Below, piece after piece: positions 21,102 to 33,094 of a stretch of DNA of 57,500 bases. Below the pieces are notes generated by a model. That model did not search any database. It was not told the DNA's origin and saw nothing but the letters and a program-made list of their open reading frames with translations. This DNA is from Zygnema cylindricum. Lineage: Eukaryota > Streptophyta > Zygnematophyceae > Zygnematales > Zygnemataceae. The stretch lies in assembly GCA_037447655.1 (NCBI GenBank), contig JBBHKE010002651.1, positions 1 through 57,500 on the forward strand, written 5' to 3'. The number at the start of each line of letters is the position of its first letter. Within the stretch, counting starts at the first letter, position 1. The translations under genes were made by a program, and so were the position numbers.

Positions 21102-21117
21102 AGAGCTGGGGGGGGGA
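21101..21117 (+). other. 3' polypurine tract of the methyltransferase gypsy
   Basis: AAGAGCTG followed by a G-run and AA just after the polyprotein stop. The same signal precedes the LTRs at 27319 and 51214. Confidence 0.85.
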
Positions 21118-22662
21118 ATAAACCGACCTAACCATAACCAGCTAAGTCGTTGACCTTTCTTTTTCTTTCACCATGCCTGTTGTTATATTTATTCATTTTT
21201 CTCTTTCATGTCTTATTTCATTTACAACATATTTTCATCATTTCCATTTAAGTGGAGCACAACTGATGATATTGCATGCATCTTCACGCTATTGACACAT
21301 GCACGACAACTATCATGCCATATGTCGTCGGTCATTTCAATTGTTTATATTTAGGTGTTAGGACAGGCAGCCGCCACAGTAATTTATATTTGGGTGTATA
21401 TGGGTTTTGGAAAGCCGTACATACTTACGTTGGCTGTAATTTTCGCCGACGGCGAGTTCAACCGTACGACATACATCTCCCGTGATTTCTGTTGACGTTG
21501 GATTTTGTCATTTCACGTCGTCCATACAATATATATTCTGCGCGATTTGCGCCGACGGTGGATTCGATTTTTCACGTAAACCGTAGGACTAACATTTGTC
21601 GGAATTTGCGCGACAACAAAGTGGACCGTACCTACGGTCCTACCGTACCTATTCTCATTTCTTCGAATATCCGCCGAAGACTCATTTTCGAATTTGCCCT
21701 CGTACAAATAATCGTACCGTACCAACTTTCATTCCCGTGAATTCCGGGCGACAACATATTTTAATCATTTCGCGTGGAGTAGCATCTCGGCCGTCGACGC
21801 AAAGTATGCAATTTTTCGTAACATCACATCTGGACCGTTACGTATGTGATCGACAAAGCGAATGTCAGTTCTTGATTGGACTATTTTAAGTCGTGAACCA
21901 TTTGGAGGTTCACGTATTCACATGTAGAAAGGAAGGGTTTTAATCCATAGGTTATAGATTTTGTAACGTAGGGCATAGGATTTCGGCCTCCTATTGGCTG
22001 AATCCAAACTAGACGCAAATACTTACATAGCACGCTGTACTCTATTGGTCTGTTTTCTCTAGGCGTAGTTTTTGTACTTAGTTCATTTCGGATCATTTCC
22101 TGCACACAATTTTCAACTGCTGGAATTATTTATTTTCAGTATTGAGGATTTTCTGCAGCCATCTTTTATTTGTAAAATTGTTCGGACAGCTTAGAGGAAA
22201 TTTTCTGCCTTTGCGTGAAGCGTCTAGTTTTCTATTACATTATCAATATCTTGTAAATCCTTACAAATTAATCTATACTGCTTTGGCCAAGACCTACACG
22301 GTTTCCCTTCACTTTTCTCGTCCTTTTGAGTGGATTTCGACCGTGTTCTCACGACACAGTCTTCTTTTCTCGGTTGTGGCTGAGCTTTAATTAGTGTGGA
22401 AGTTGCATGTTGGGATTATTGATTTGTTGTTTTTATTTCTTGTGATTGTGTATTTATTTCTATTTTCTTATGCGCATCTTTTGAGTTTGGCTATCTCAAA
22501 CATCATAAGTGTCGGGCATATTGTCATTTTCAGTTTGTTATTTGTCTTTCTCGGTTGTTTATTCTTTGATTTGTTTTATTTAAGTATAAATTCAGATTAT
22601 CCTTGATAAGATAACTCCTGCAAGGAATATAAATAGACCTTGGGGCCTAGTGTTTATCCATC
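21118..22662 (+). repeat. 3' LTR of the methyltransferase gypsy
   Basis: About 1.5 kb, rich in CGTAC words. It is related to the LTR at 27319-28559 at several points (ATGCACGACAACTATCATGCC near 21300, the GAACCATTTGGAGGTTCACG block near 21895, and a terminal AACTCCTGCAAGGAAT block near 22613). The right edge, where the Copia D RT sequence begins, is approximate. Confidence 0.7.
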
Positions 22663-22665
22663 GTC

Positions 22666-25600
22666 TGAGGAACAGCAAATCATCTACATATACTGCAATG
22701 TAAATAATCCTATCTTCCCTTTCCATAACATAGATTGAGTGATCTGAACTAATCCTTACAAAGCAAAGACCGGTTAGAAACTCATCTAGTTTTAGATTCC
22801 ACTGACGAGGAGTTTGCTTCAGGCCGTACAAGGATTTCAACAACTTACAAACCACATTTTCTTTTCCGGTCTCTGCATACATTTTAGGCTGCTTCATATA
22901 AATCACTTTTTCTAAGTCTCTATGCAAAAAAGCGGTTTCAACATCCATTTGATGTAATTCCATATCTTCAATGGCCGCTCGAGACAACAAAATTCTAACA
23001 ATTGGAAACCAGACAACCGGAGAGAAAGTCTCTTCATAGTCGATTCCCTCCTTCTGACTATAACCCTTTGCAACAAGCCTAGCCTTGTGTCTTTCAATGG
23101 AATTATCCGGATTTAACTTAACTTTGAAGACCCACTTACAACCGATTGTCTTTCGGTCCGGCGGAAGTTCCACAAGCTCCTAAGTGTGAGCCTCTGGTAT
23201 CGATCGCATTTCATCGTTCTCCGCGAAGATCCATTGGTCTTTTACCGGAGTTGAAAAAGCCTCCTGTATGGTAGCCGGTTCCATTGTGCTGGAAAAAAAT
23301 AGAGCATGCTCAACCGGTTCACCTCGCAGCCTGTTGCTTTGCCTTCTTCCCCCCGGAAAATCTGAGGCTGGAACTGTTTGATCCGTACGTGGCCGCAGAG
23401 GAGGAGGAGGAGGTGGAAGGGGAGGCGGTGGAGGAGGTCGAGTATTCTCGACAAGTGGAGCAGCCTGAATGTCTGGAATAGGAATAGGAGATGTTCCACC
23501 ACTGATAGATGAGGAAGTGGTGGTGGAAGATGTAATAGAACACTCTCAAAAATAACATATTCTTGAATTTTGGCATTTTACTTTAAATGTGTCATGGCAA
23601 ACACATCAACCAATTGACTTTCTTCCTTAACCTGAATATTTCTAGCAAATTGAAGAGTTTTTCAATCCGTATTGTATACTTTATAGCCTAAGGACTCATC
23701 ATCATATCCCATAAAAATCCCGGGAACCAATTTCGGACTAAGCTTAGAAATAGGGAGATTATCCAAAATAAAACATTTGCTCCCAAAAACCCAAAAGTGA
23801 CTAGCATTAGGCTTTCTTTCGGTCCACACTTCATATGGTGTTTTTCCTTTCACGGCTCTAGTTGCTATTCTATTTCTTATATACGAAGCACAAGAGAAAG
23901 CCTCACTCCAAAACTTGAAATCTATTCCTTTATCTAACATCATAGATTTTACTTTTTCCGTTAAAGTTCGGTTGAGTCTTTTTGATACTCCATTTTGCTC
24001 CGGAGTATAGGGAACTGTATATTGCCGAGAAATGCCGTTTTCGTTTAAATAGTATGAGAATGCATGAGAAATATATTCACCTCCGTTGTCGGACCAAAGG
24101 GAGAGGATCGGCTTCCCATGAAGCTTTTCCGCCCAAACCCAAAAGTTCTTGAAGTGAGTGAACACTTCACTCTTCTCCTTCATAAAGTAAACCTTGCTGT
24201 ACGGGGAGAAATCATCGGTAAAAGTGACCAAAAACCGGCTGCCACTGAAGGAAGGGACTTTTGACGGTCTCTACACATCCGAATGAATAATTTGCAGCAA
24301 ATCCGTAGCGCGGTTATCCGCGGCCTGAGGTAGGGGTAACTTACGAAGCTTTCCTAGAGCACACCCATCACATACATGAGAGTCTTTTTGGCCTAAATTA
24401 ACACCATCTATCATTTTTTGTTTTACCATTTTATCAAGTCTCTCATGGTGAACATGACCGAACCTCTTATGCCACAAAACATTTTCGGAACGACACTAGA
24501 GTCTGCAAAGTCAATTTCATTAGCCAAGTCCATCCGGTACAACAAGTTTGGGCCTCTAATTCCTACCAAGGCTACTCTTCCATCTTTGCTTATTACCTTT
24601 TTCCCATTCTTTTGTAAAATTTCAAATCCTTTCATTTCAGCCACCGAAGTGGAAAACAATTTTTTCTTAAACTTTGGAATATAGATAACATCATGCGAGG
24701 TCCTTTTTACAACCTAACCATTGATGTCACAAGCAACTCCACGCTTCCCTTTGCCGTAGCCTCCACGCCGCTGTCATCCGCATAATAAATCCAGCGAGCG
24801 GGAATAGGAGTGAGGGTTTTGAAGTAAGCTCTGTTGCCGCACATGTGGGAAGAGCATCCGGAGTCCATAATCCACCCGTTTTCTTGAGGTCCCTCCATGA
24901 GATCCTTTGCGAGAGCAAAAAACTCATCATCATCCGATTGCGGAAATCTGACCGCGTCGTCGTTTCCCTCCACCGGTTGATCATGTGGCGTCTCATCGGT
25001 TGCAAAGAACGCCGCATTTTTAACCGACAATTTTGATGCCGCCATTTTGGATGGTGAATCCTCCGACCGCACCTTCCACCGCGCACGATAAATTCTTGTT
25101 TCACACGCTTTTACAAATGTCAGACACAGCCGAAAAACATGAGCTTGACCAAAGCAATAGACACACCTATCATATTGACTATAATTCAGATTAGGGGTAA
25201 AGTTCCTATTTCCGAAAAATCCAGCCGGCTTATATGTTTGAGCATTGTAAGCTACCACTGAGTGTCCACCATTTAATCTTATCTGAGTGGCCTCTTCCTC
25301 TAAGATATAAGCTTGAGCTACAGCTATATTCCATTTACTTTTCTCTATCCTCTTTAACTGTTCCGCGGCTCCTTTATATTCAGTAGGAAGCCCTCTCATT
25401 AGAATCATAGCTTGATGATAGGGAGGAAAATTCCCCCTGGAACATGCATTTTCCGACAAAAGAAGTTTAAAGCCGTTACAATATGAGTTCATATCCCCCT
25501 CAGTATACTTATAATCCCAAATCTCTAGCAGTTGTAACCTCATTCTGCTCACTAGCTAGGACATAAGATTCTTTCAAAGCCTTCCATATTTCAGATGTCG

Positions 25601-25883
25601 TAGAGATATTGATATATGTCATGCTCAAATCTTCTGACAGAAGTAATTTAAGAACATGCGAAGCATCCTCATTTTTCTTATCAAAATCCGGATCTGTATC
25701 CGGAAGAACACCGGAAACCACATCATATAGTTTCACTTGCTTAAGGTAAGACTTAGTTAAATCCGCCCAATACAAATGCTTTTACCCATTGTACATCGGG
25801 ATCATTGAGGGTGGGCCCATGACCTGTTGTCCTGAGGCAACTAATGCCCCAGAAGATGAAGAAGAAGCATTGGCAGTTGCCAT
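22666..25883 (-). pseudogene. Copia D gag-pol remnants
   Basis: Gag starts at the minus-strand ATG 25883 within the LTR (MATANASSSSSGALVASG), then QQVMGPP over the PBS, one TAA, and LYWADLTKSYLKQVKLYDVV. Capsid and knuckle CVYCFGQAHVFRLC (complete CCHC) lie in 24707-25552, with protease IMDSGCSSHMC. Integrase: WHKRFGHVHHERL, CDGC, IHSDV, WSDNGGEYIS and EQNGVSKRLNR (DDE intact). A linker with frame breaks spans 23150-23660. RT 22666-23173: CKWVFKVKLNPDNSIE, HQMDVETAFLHRDL, SLYGLKQTPRQW, YVDDLL. At least five frame disruptions. Confidence 0.9.
25810..25824 (-). other. Primer-binding site of Copia D
   Basis: Minus-strand GGTCATGGGCCCACC, one base different from the site of Copia B, abutting LTR end CAACA. 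Confidence 0.75.
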
Positions 25884-26630
25884 ATTAATCAATACACAAA
25901 GAGGAAACTCTCACGAAAAACCCACAAAATACCAACTTTACAATGAAGCCCCAAGCAAACCAGACACACCCAAGGTTTGCAAATTTTCCACAATGTAAAC
26001 TATACAACAAAGAAATTACATGCAGAATTTCAAAATGTTTTGCTTAAAGATCACAATGATCTTGAAATTCAAAGACACCCAAAAAGCTGCTTTGCAAATT
26101 TGCATACAAAGAATTCCGAACTTCAAAATATTCTAAGTCCTATATATACAAGTGAACCTGCAGCTGATCTACACCATTGTTTGACCGGTACACTTAACCT
26201 AATCAAACAAAAACCCGCCGTCAACCGTACACAATATTTACAACAAACCTAAAACTAACAGCCGCTAAATTGAAATAGTACGCGGTCAAAGTTCGCACGC
26301 TAAAATGACGGTGCAGTCAATATTCTTCTTCCAAAAAATGACAGCGGACTCCGTCAGCCGTTCGCGCACTTTCATCGGCGAAGATGAACCTCCACGTGTA
26401 AACTTGGTCCCCAAACGAAACTTTACTTTCCATCATCCGAAACACATAATCTTGACTTCCCCATGGACTGACACGTGTGCCTGGAGTTTACTCAGCCCGT
26501 GTACTCCTTTCGGACTTACATATCGCAGTAAAAACCTTTCTACGATAAATCAGCGTGCACACAAAACGACTTAGTCCGAAATCTCTTTCTCACACACGAG
26601 ATATAGAGAGGACTAAAGGTTTCCAAAAGA
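25825..26630 (-). repeat. LTR of Copia D (5'), outer boundary uncertain
   Basis: Noncoding segment between the PBS and gypsy sequence. The LTR 3' end is exact; the 5' end is inferred from where gypsy protease homology starts. The gag ATG lies 59 nt inside it. Confidence 0.6.
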
Positions 26631-26639
26631 ACTCTCGGC

Positions 26640-27290
26640 ATCTCATTTCAGCCGGTACCATGGAGCCAGTGCTTGGAATCACCAACGACCCACTCATCTT
26701 TGGGTTCCAAAACAGAACCGATGGTGAGTCCGTGGAAGTTTCTCTCCGAACATTGGTCACCAAATGTAATGACTACAAATGCTTAGTAGGATAGGATGTT
26801 ATCTTCTGTATCGGTGGGGGAGTCGATATGCATGATCAGACCTTCTCCTACCGTCCCTCTAATTTTCCGGGACGCAAAATCTGCCTCCTTCTTGTCTCTG
26901 CCCGCAAACCGTTGCCCACTATGGTACATTTTGCTTCCGCTCTTCCTGCATTTTCGAGTATCGACCCTAAAGAACACAATTGTAACACTCTTTGCCCAGA
27001 AGGGATCCTTCAAGACACCCCATCATTGCCGGACATTAACAGAGAGCCCCATTTTCTCCTTGACTTGCGTCATCCCTTGGATACTTTTGACATCAATGTC
27101 CCTTCACACATTCTCCATGTGGTTGATATTGATACTAATGAGATGTTGAGTTTGTAGAGGGTTTATACATGTACAGGTGGTGATCAAGGGTTCCACAACG
27201 GGTGCCTCGCTTCTCCATTATTTTTCAACCTGGCTGACCATTGCTTCCACCATGGCTGTTCCATGCTCTTGGTTGTGCTGGCCAGCTCCT
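26640..27290 (+). pseudogene. Protease, integrase-tail and PHD remnant of gypsy copy 2
   Basis: Open in pieces: 26555-26794, a stop at 26793, then 26828-27157 in the same layout as 16190-16560 of the full copy. The join between protease linker and integrase tail falls near 27060. The PHD remnant at 27160-27280 has lost several zinc ligands (LCDHC has become TCTGG). It ends STC*GAG at the polypurine tract. Confidence 0.8.
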
Positions 27291-27298
27291 CCACATGC

Positions 27299-27318
27299 TA
27301 AGGAGCTGGGGGGGGAAT
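27299..27318 (+). other. Polypurine tract of gypsy copy 2
   Basis: AAGGAGCTG plus G-run before the LTR start TATTGGGTCC. Confidence 0.8.
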
Positions 27319-28559
27319 TATTGGGTCCATTTCACTCTAGGGGAGTATTCTTCCTCTTTCTTTCTTTGGGTCATTTTCGTCTTTATACCTTCTCATGGTG
27401 TATATATTTTTTGTCTTTTCATATTTATTTTCGTTAGTTTATATATTTGTGAGCATGACTTTGCTCGTTATGATGCATGTTCGCTTGCTTATCTCTCATG
27501 CACGAAAGTTATCATGCCGCATCGTGTCGGTTGCTCGCACGCACGGTATTTTGCATGCACGCGGGGTATTTCACATGCACGCATGGTTTTATGCATGCAC
27601 GCGCGATTTCATGCATGCACTCACGATTTGATGCACGCACGTCTAGCTATTTCGTTCGCACGTGCAAAATTTCGCGTCGGTTTATTTATTTATATGTTTG
27701 TTGAACCGTACTTATTCCGTGCGATACTTTTTATTTTGTACGCAGGTATTTCGATTTCAAGTATTTCGTGCGGTATGCTTCGTTTTGTGCATATGCATGC
27801 GATTTCCAAGTATGGACGCAAAGTATCGTTTGGAGGCGAATCGCGATTTTCGGGCGACGCTTTGATACATGTTATATATTTAAGTCGCGAACCCATGTAG
27901 GTTCGCGTGTACATGTAGTTAGGGAGGGTTTTTACCCTCGGACGGTGGATTTTTTCAGGCGTACGGCAGATGATGTTGGCCACCTATTGGCCAACATCTT
28001 AAGTAGTTTTATGCATGTAAAGTAGGTTACACGTAGGCTTATTTTGCTTAGGCCTAGCGTAGCTGCTACTTAGGCTAATTCCCAGACTTAGAGAATTTTA
28101 GCCTTTGGCCAAGAATTTTCTCTTGGCGGCTGAGCTTCTCTTTTGCTCACTCTCACCGATTGCCCACGTGTCTTTCTTCTCCTTGCTAGCTAGCTGTAGA
28201 GGCTAGATAGAGTAAGACTATTCTCCTTGTTTTTCTGCCCACGTTTTTAATCTAGAAGGCCTAAGGCCACGTCCGGAAGGTTTCCCTCAAAACTTGGTCT
28301 CTTGGTGGAAGTGTGGAATTGGAGATCGTGGGGGAGCACATCTAGACCTTGCAGTGCCTTCCTTGCGCAGCTTCACGGTTTGCTTGTGTGAGTGTGTCTT
28401 GTTTGTTTTTTGGTTAGCTTGAAAAGAATGTATTTTAGATCGGATTTGGATTTCGCTTGTTCCGGTTGGAATATTTCTTGCTTTGCTGTCATAACGACTA
28501 ACTCTTGCAGGGAATGTGATAAAGACTAGACAGCCTAGTGGCTACCTCTTGGCTTAGCA
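27319..28559 (+). repeat. LTR of gypsy copy 2, with internal 20-bp repeats
   Basis: 1241 bp from TATTGGGTCC to CTTAGCA. The next base starts another LTR copy. A 20-bp tandem repeat occupies 27521-27660, each unit ending in GCATGCAC or a variant. Confidence 0.8.
27521..27660 (+). repeat. 20-bp tandem repeat in gypsy LTR
   Basis: Successive 20-base units (27541, 27561, 27581, 27601, 27621) end in TGCATGCAC, CACATGCAC, TGCATGCAC, TGCATGCAC and TGCACGCAC. The CATGCA core equals the plant RY element, but I have no evidence of function. Confidence 0.8.
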
Positions 28560-28746
28560 TATTGGGTCCACTTCACTCTAGGAGAGTATTCTTCCCCTTT
28601 CTCTCTTTGGGTCATTTTCGTCTTTATACCTTCTCATGGTGTATATATTTTTTGTCTTTTCATATTTATTTTTGTTGGTATATATGTTTGTGAGCATGAC
28701 TTTGCTGGTTGTGATGGATATTTGCCTGCTTTTCTCTCATACACGA
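28560..28746 (+). repeat. Second, truncated LTR start in direct tandem
   Basis: 187 bp matching the first 190 bp of the preceding LTR, with no intervening bases. Homology stops at ACACGA. Confidence 0.85.
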
Positions 28747-29320
28747 TATCTCTCCCCCTCTTTCTCACTCGACTGCTACTCTTTCTCTATTTTATAAATG
28801 AAATGAAGCAAAAGTAGTTTCAAATGAAAGACTTTTTTTTTTTTGATTATTTTTGGTCTTTGTTTGATGGTATATCGATTAATAAAAGATAAGAAAAATA
28901 AATCGGGAAGCCATGGAGGAAAGGTTACGTGATGATGATGTAAGAAGGTAGCATGATTTTGCTATGTCACAAAATGACAAAACCCTAAACTGCTACAATG
29001 TCACAAAAACCTGGACGACTACAACCCTCGCCGTTTTTGTAGATGTCACTTATTCTACGAAGTTTCGTAGTCGTCTACATTTCGCTTTGTAAACAGTCGC
29101 ACATTTTGTAGACAACTACAAATGTCACATGTTTGAAGTAATGATAGCGCAGGTAATGATTGACAAATGAACTGTTGTTTTGGAAAGCTTTAGTCCTCCT
29201 TATGCCTCGAGTGTGAGGGAGAGAGAGTTTCACGACTTAGCACATGTTTGGTTCTAAGTTCGGTTCATTACACACCAGAATTGATGTTCCACTAGATCGG
29301 TAGGGAGTACACCTTTGTAT
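28747..29320. other. Noncoding spacer
   Basis: AT-rich sequence with a T-run near 28833 and repeated words of the type CTACAAATGTCAC / TGCTACAATGTCAC, and a small palindrome CTACGAAGTTTCGTAG at 29055. It could be a MITE remnant. No gene recognised. Confidence 0.5.
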
Positions 29321-29479
29321 ACACTCTAGACGAAATGGATCTCCGGCGTAAGCCTGATCGGAGCACCCAGGGCTCGCTCAAGTCTCTCCGGCTTGGACAT
29401 AAGTTGGCGCCCCCAAGGGTAAAGAAGTAGGAGTGGGAGAGGGTTAACGGTTATTTCTCTTTCTCTAGTAAACAAAGCA

Positions 29480-32400
29480 AATTGCATCATTTCCTTGGGT
29501 ACTCCATTTTTCCGGAAAAACATTGTTTTTCCTTTTGCCCCAAAAATCCACAAGCTTCGCACTTGGCGCCCTCGGTGGTATATTTACTCGGGATCTCGTT
29601 GGAGATTTAAGGGTCATCAAACTTTGGAAGTTTGATTTGCCGCAACTGAGATTGGGACATCTTAGAGGTTTCGCTCCATGGAGTGGGATGCTAAGTATCC
29701 TTAGTTACCGAGGTCTTGTCCTCTCCCCTCCCTCCCTTGAGCTTTTCTTGTTGTTTGAAGGTCCTTTCTGCATGTTCCTTTTTCCAATCCTTTAGCTTGA
29801 AGGCCAGCTCCGGTTTAAGTTTCCGTGTGCAGTGCTTCCACCCATGACCGGATTACTAACAATTTAGGCAATTGTAAAGGAAAACTCTGTCTTCTGCTCC
29901 CATGGCCAGTTCTGACCCGTTGTCAGCCACTTGCTTTCCTTTGAGATTCCGCAAAGCTTGAAGTTCAACCTTTCCCTCCTCGCTCAAGGAGGTCTCCCCG
30001 GCAAATCCTGCAAAATTTGCGTAAGCCTTGCTGGTCACGGCCTTCTCCTTTGCCTCATTGTGGACAAAGTAATCGTACAATTTCATTGCCACCAGCGAAA
30101 TGTCCTTAGCGGAGGGATTAATGTCTTCAATTGACTGTCCGACAATCCAGTTATCTAGAGCAGTCTGCCCTGTCGCTCTGAATGAATTACGGACAACAAT
30201 AAAGTATTTAGTTGCCATTGCCGGTAGGTCAATCGTGGACAATTTCGTTTTCTGACAAAGGCTTGAAAGTCAGTTGAAGAGAGTCTGGGGAGTCTCGTTC
30301 TTCTAGCATCGGAATTCCGTGAATTCCTTGTTTGCTGACTTGTTCCTCACTGTGTAGAGGAGTCTCCAGATGTTCAGTGGAGTGGTTCAAGGGTTGGGAT
30401 TAGCAACCATGCGAGTTGCTGCTTGGGCTGCCTGAATGGCTTACATCAGGTTAATATAGGCACTTCCTTTTGCTTGCAATTTCATGTCCTGTGTGAAGGT
30501 AGCGGTTACAGAGGTTGCAGCCGCTGCCGCTAAGTCAGCCTCCGCTTGCAGGACTGCCGCATCAAGGGGTGGATCTGAGGTCTTGATGCTAGGAGCCATC
30601 AAAAGAGGTTAACACTCCTTGTAATCTGCCAACGCCTCTCCAAAAAGGTAATAGACCATCATGGGGAAGAGGGTTGTCTCAAAGTCATCCGGAATGGCTC
30701 CTCCCCTGTACTTATTGATTTTGGATTGTGTGAAAGATTTTCATAACCACACGAAGTCCGAAAATGCGATCCCCGAGCTATCTCATGTAAAGATCTTGAT
30801 GTCCCCCATTTTCTTTCTTCCTCTACAGAATTGGTGAAATATGAAGAGAAAGGCCTAGTTAGACGCACAAACTGAGCCCAGAAGATGACTTATGTATCCT
30901 CTTCCTCGGGAGTAAAACCGTGTCCTCCTTTAGAAGCAGGTGCTGCTCTGATACGTGTGGATCCTCCTCCCAAAGAGAAAGTACCAGCACCGGAAAGGAT
31001 TGTTGGATGAAGGATATTCCGCACTACTCCTCTATATCAAGGAGAGTATTTTTCTTCCTGTAGAACCTGATCCACTGATGGGAGGTGGAGGCGAGGTCGA
31101 GGTCCTTGCGGAAGTGTTGGTGGCGGAGAAAGGGAAGCCTAAAGGCTCTGAGGAGCAGGTGTTTGTCTCCTTAGTCGCCTTTGAGAGGTCTCGGGAGGAG
31201 GAGATCTTGAGCTAATGGATGGGGAGCGTCTCTGAGGAGGTGAGTAAGCGGGGACATGCTTGGAAGGTAAAACAGGTGGCTCCAGAGACCCACGGACTGG
31301 TGCAGCGGGAGAAAGGGATGGTGAAGGGCTGTCTTGGGTCTTTGTAGTAGGACCCGGGGAGTGAGAGGAATAAGGAGGAGGAGAAGATGGGAGACCTTGA
31401 GATGCTCTGAGAGGTGGAGAAGGGGTGTTGACGGCCTCAAGGAAATGTGAATCCTCTCGTTCGCTCGTAACTCCACCAAAGCCTCCACTGTCGAAGACAC
31501 CTCCACCGAGTCCAAGGTTGGCTCTTCCCTGGGAACAGTAGTAGACTCAATAGGTAAATCTGCACCCAAACCCCTCTTGTTAGGTCATTTTTTTTCTCCC
31601 CCTTCTCGCTGAAGAGGAGGCTCTCGGCTAGGCCCTGAGGAAGGAACGTAAGGTTGTAAGATTGCGGGAGGAGTAGTTCGTAGAGCTGGTGCTTCGGCAT
31701 GCGGCCGTGTCTCCGGTGTTGGAGGGGTGTGCCCGCAGAGAATCCCACTTGTCTTATGCTAAGCTTCTCGAATAAGCATCAATTCGTGTTCCCATACCAT
31801 TCTCCTTTCTACCTCCAAGGCCTCCCAATCTACGGTGGCAAGTCCGGCCCACGCTATAGCCATTCCTTGAGATTTTAGAACCTCCACTAGTTCCTTGGCC
31901 ATTTCGACAACTTTGGTGAGATCCGCTATCCCCATCCCTGGAATTTCGGGATCATTGGGTCTGGTCCACCACCATCCATCGGACAAATTTTCTGGTCCCG
32001 TACCCGGAACCTCTAGATCAATTGGTTCGGATCGCCAGAGCCCTTCGGCAAGGGGGTCGCGAGGTGGGGTAGGAGAAGTTCTTTTGGTTGAGGCTGATAC
32101 TAGAGTTGGGGATGTCTCCTCCTTAGGAAGAGGTGCAAATCTCCCCTTGCTGTCGCGGTAGTCAAACCGCTTTCCTCTCAATGGATCTTGAGCCTCCCTC
32201 TGGCTACCCTTTTCTCCTCGACGAGGCCGCAAAGAGGTGTGCCCCTGGGAAGGTCTGCTGGCTGCTGTATCCTAAGAGGAAGATGGAGGAGGGCGAGAAT
32301 AGGGAGCTCTCTGTGACCGGTCTCGCAGCAACTGTGAAAAGCCACTCTCCGAACAGCTGTTCAAAAATCTCCACCACCCTTCCCACGGATCTAACCACCT

Positions 32401-32823
32401 TGACTAAATTTGTTTGAGCCACTCTCTCTACCAACTCCTTCTTCACCTTTAGCTCATGGAGGTCGTGACAGGCAAGGAGTTCCTTACGACCTGGGCGACG
32501 TGGATCCGTCCAAACCGCGGGGTCAATCTGAATCTTGGCCCGGGATATCTTGGATCTGGTGTGAAGCGCGACCTCCGGAAGAGGACCCAAATAGGGCTTC
32601 CTTTGCGCCTACCGCTTTGGCCGGGCCTGGGGAGACACTTGGTTCCTTTCTTGTGCCTAAGCCTGGGCTTCCCTCTTTTCCTCAACATAGGCCCTAGCGG
32701 CCTCCGCCAAGGAAGGGTAATGTTTCGGAGTCACGCAAGGAGGAAGAGGAGGAGAAGAAGCACCAGCTGGTTCCTTGATCGGAGAATCAAATACGCACTC
32801 CATGGGTACGGACTCCTCTGACA
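29480..32823 (-). pseudogene. Gypsy G gag (capsid and two zinc knuckles), decayed
   Basis: Starts at a minus-strand ATG near 32823 (MSEESVPMECVFDSP) and reads through YPSLAEAARAYVEEKREAQ. A basic, Pro-rich N-terminal half follows (frames at 32204-32590, 31759-32232 and 31171-31569, with shifts). The capsid at 29856-30860 is nearly continuous (GAIPDDFETTLFPMMVYYLFGEAL, WRLLYTVRNKSANKEF, TLFNWLSSLCQKTK, GQTALDNWIVGQSIEDINPSAKD), as expected of a long gypsy gag. It ends in a knuckle CLNC..SGHGWKHC (29870-29835; two stops between the Cys pair and SGH) and a second, CEACGFLGQKEKQC, with His replaced by Gln. I do not recognise the N-terminal region. Confidence 0.7.
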
Positions 32824-33094
32824 TATGAGACTTTCCCTCTTTGACGGACCTCTCCTACCGACCTTGCTCTTTGAATCCATTATCTGGAGTCTCTCCTCCC
32901 CCCATGATGACAAAGGTAACGAGAGAAAAAGAAATAAATGTAACAAGACCTCTCTTCCAAATAGAGAGCTTCCAAAGTCAAAGCTCCTATCCCCTCTAAT
33001 CCGAGCGGAGAGGTAGCTTTTCAGTACTTTGCTTTGTCTATGGGATGTCTATCGCACGTGTTCCCTCAAAACCCACAGTCCTGATCCAAGGGGT

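Larger units (their letters stand above)
15722..22662 (+). mobile_element. Ty3/gypsy element encoding a DNA methyltransferase and a PHD finger
   Basis: Plus-strand gypsy element lacking its 5' LTR and most of gag. Order: gag C-terminus, protease, C5 cytosine methyltransferase, RT, RNase H, integrase, PHD finger, polypurine tract (21101-21117), 3' LTR (about 21118-22662). Protease, methyltransferase and the start of the RT module share one reading frame (15790 to about 18230, interrupted only by stops), so the methyltransferase is part of the polyprotein rather than a chance neighbour. Frameshifts lie near 18225, 18640, 20190 and at a 17-bp duplication at 20605. The left edge interrupts a copia LTR and the right edge interrupts Copia D, but no matching target duplication is visible. 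Confidence 0.9.
22666..26630 (-). mobile_element. Copia D, truncated in reverse transcriptase
   Basis: Minus-strand copia with an LTR at about 25825-26630, PBS at 25810-25824, gag, protease, integrase and RT to about 22666, where the gypsy LTR cuts it just after YVDDLL. RNase H, PPT and 3' LTR are missing. The LTR's outer end is unclear because gypsy protease sequence starts near 26630. Its proteins resemble Copia B more than A, C or E. Confidence 0.85.
26630..28559 (+). mobile_element. Deletion derivative of the methyltransferase gypsy family
   Basis: Keeps a protease tail (LISAGTMEPVLGITNDPLIFGFQ, LVTKCNDYKCLVG), the following linker, an integrase C-terminal piece (LDTFDINVPSHILHVVDIDTNEML, matching FDTFDTDVSAQILRIIEVDRNRML of the first copy), a damaged PHD finger (GGDQGFHNGCLASP), the polypurine tract and a complete LTR. 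Methyltransferase, RT, RNase H and the integrase core are deleted. Confidence 0.85.

Noticed and set aside
27521-27660. CRISPR array
   Set aside because: Units are contiguous 20-mers with no unique spacers, inside a plant LTR.
29566-29582. TTGGCGCCCTCGGTGG looks like a plant gypsy primer-binding site
   Set aside because: On the minus strand it is coding for the second zinc knuckle region of Gypsy G gag, and no LTR end precedes it.
31895-32821. Several plus-strand ORFs opposite Gypsy G gag
   Set aside because: GC-rich shadows; the minus strand continues a gag-like reading up to the capsid and zinc knuckles.
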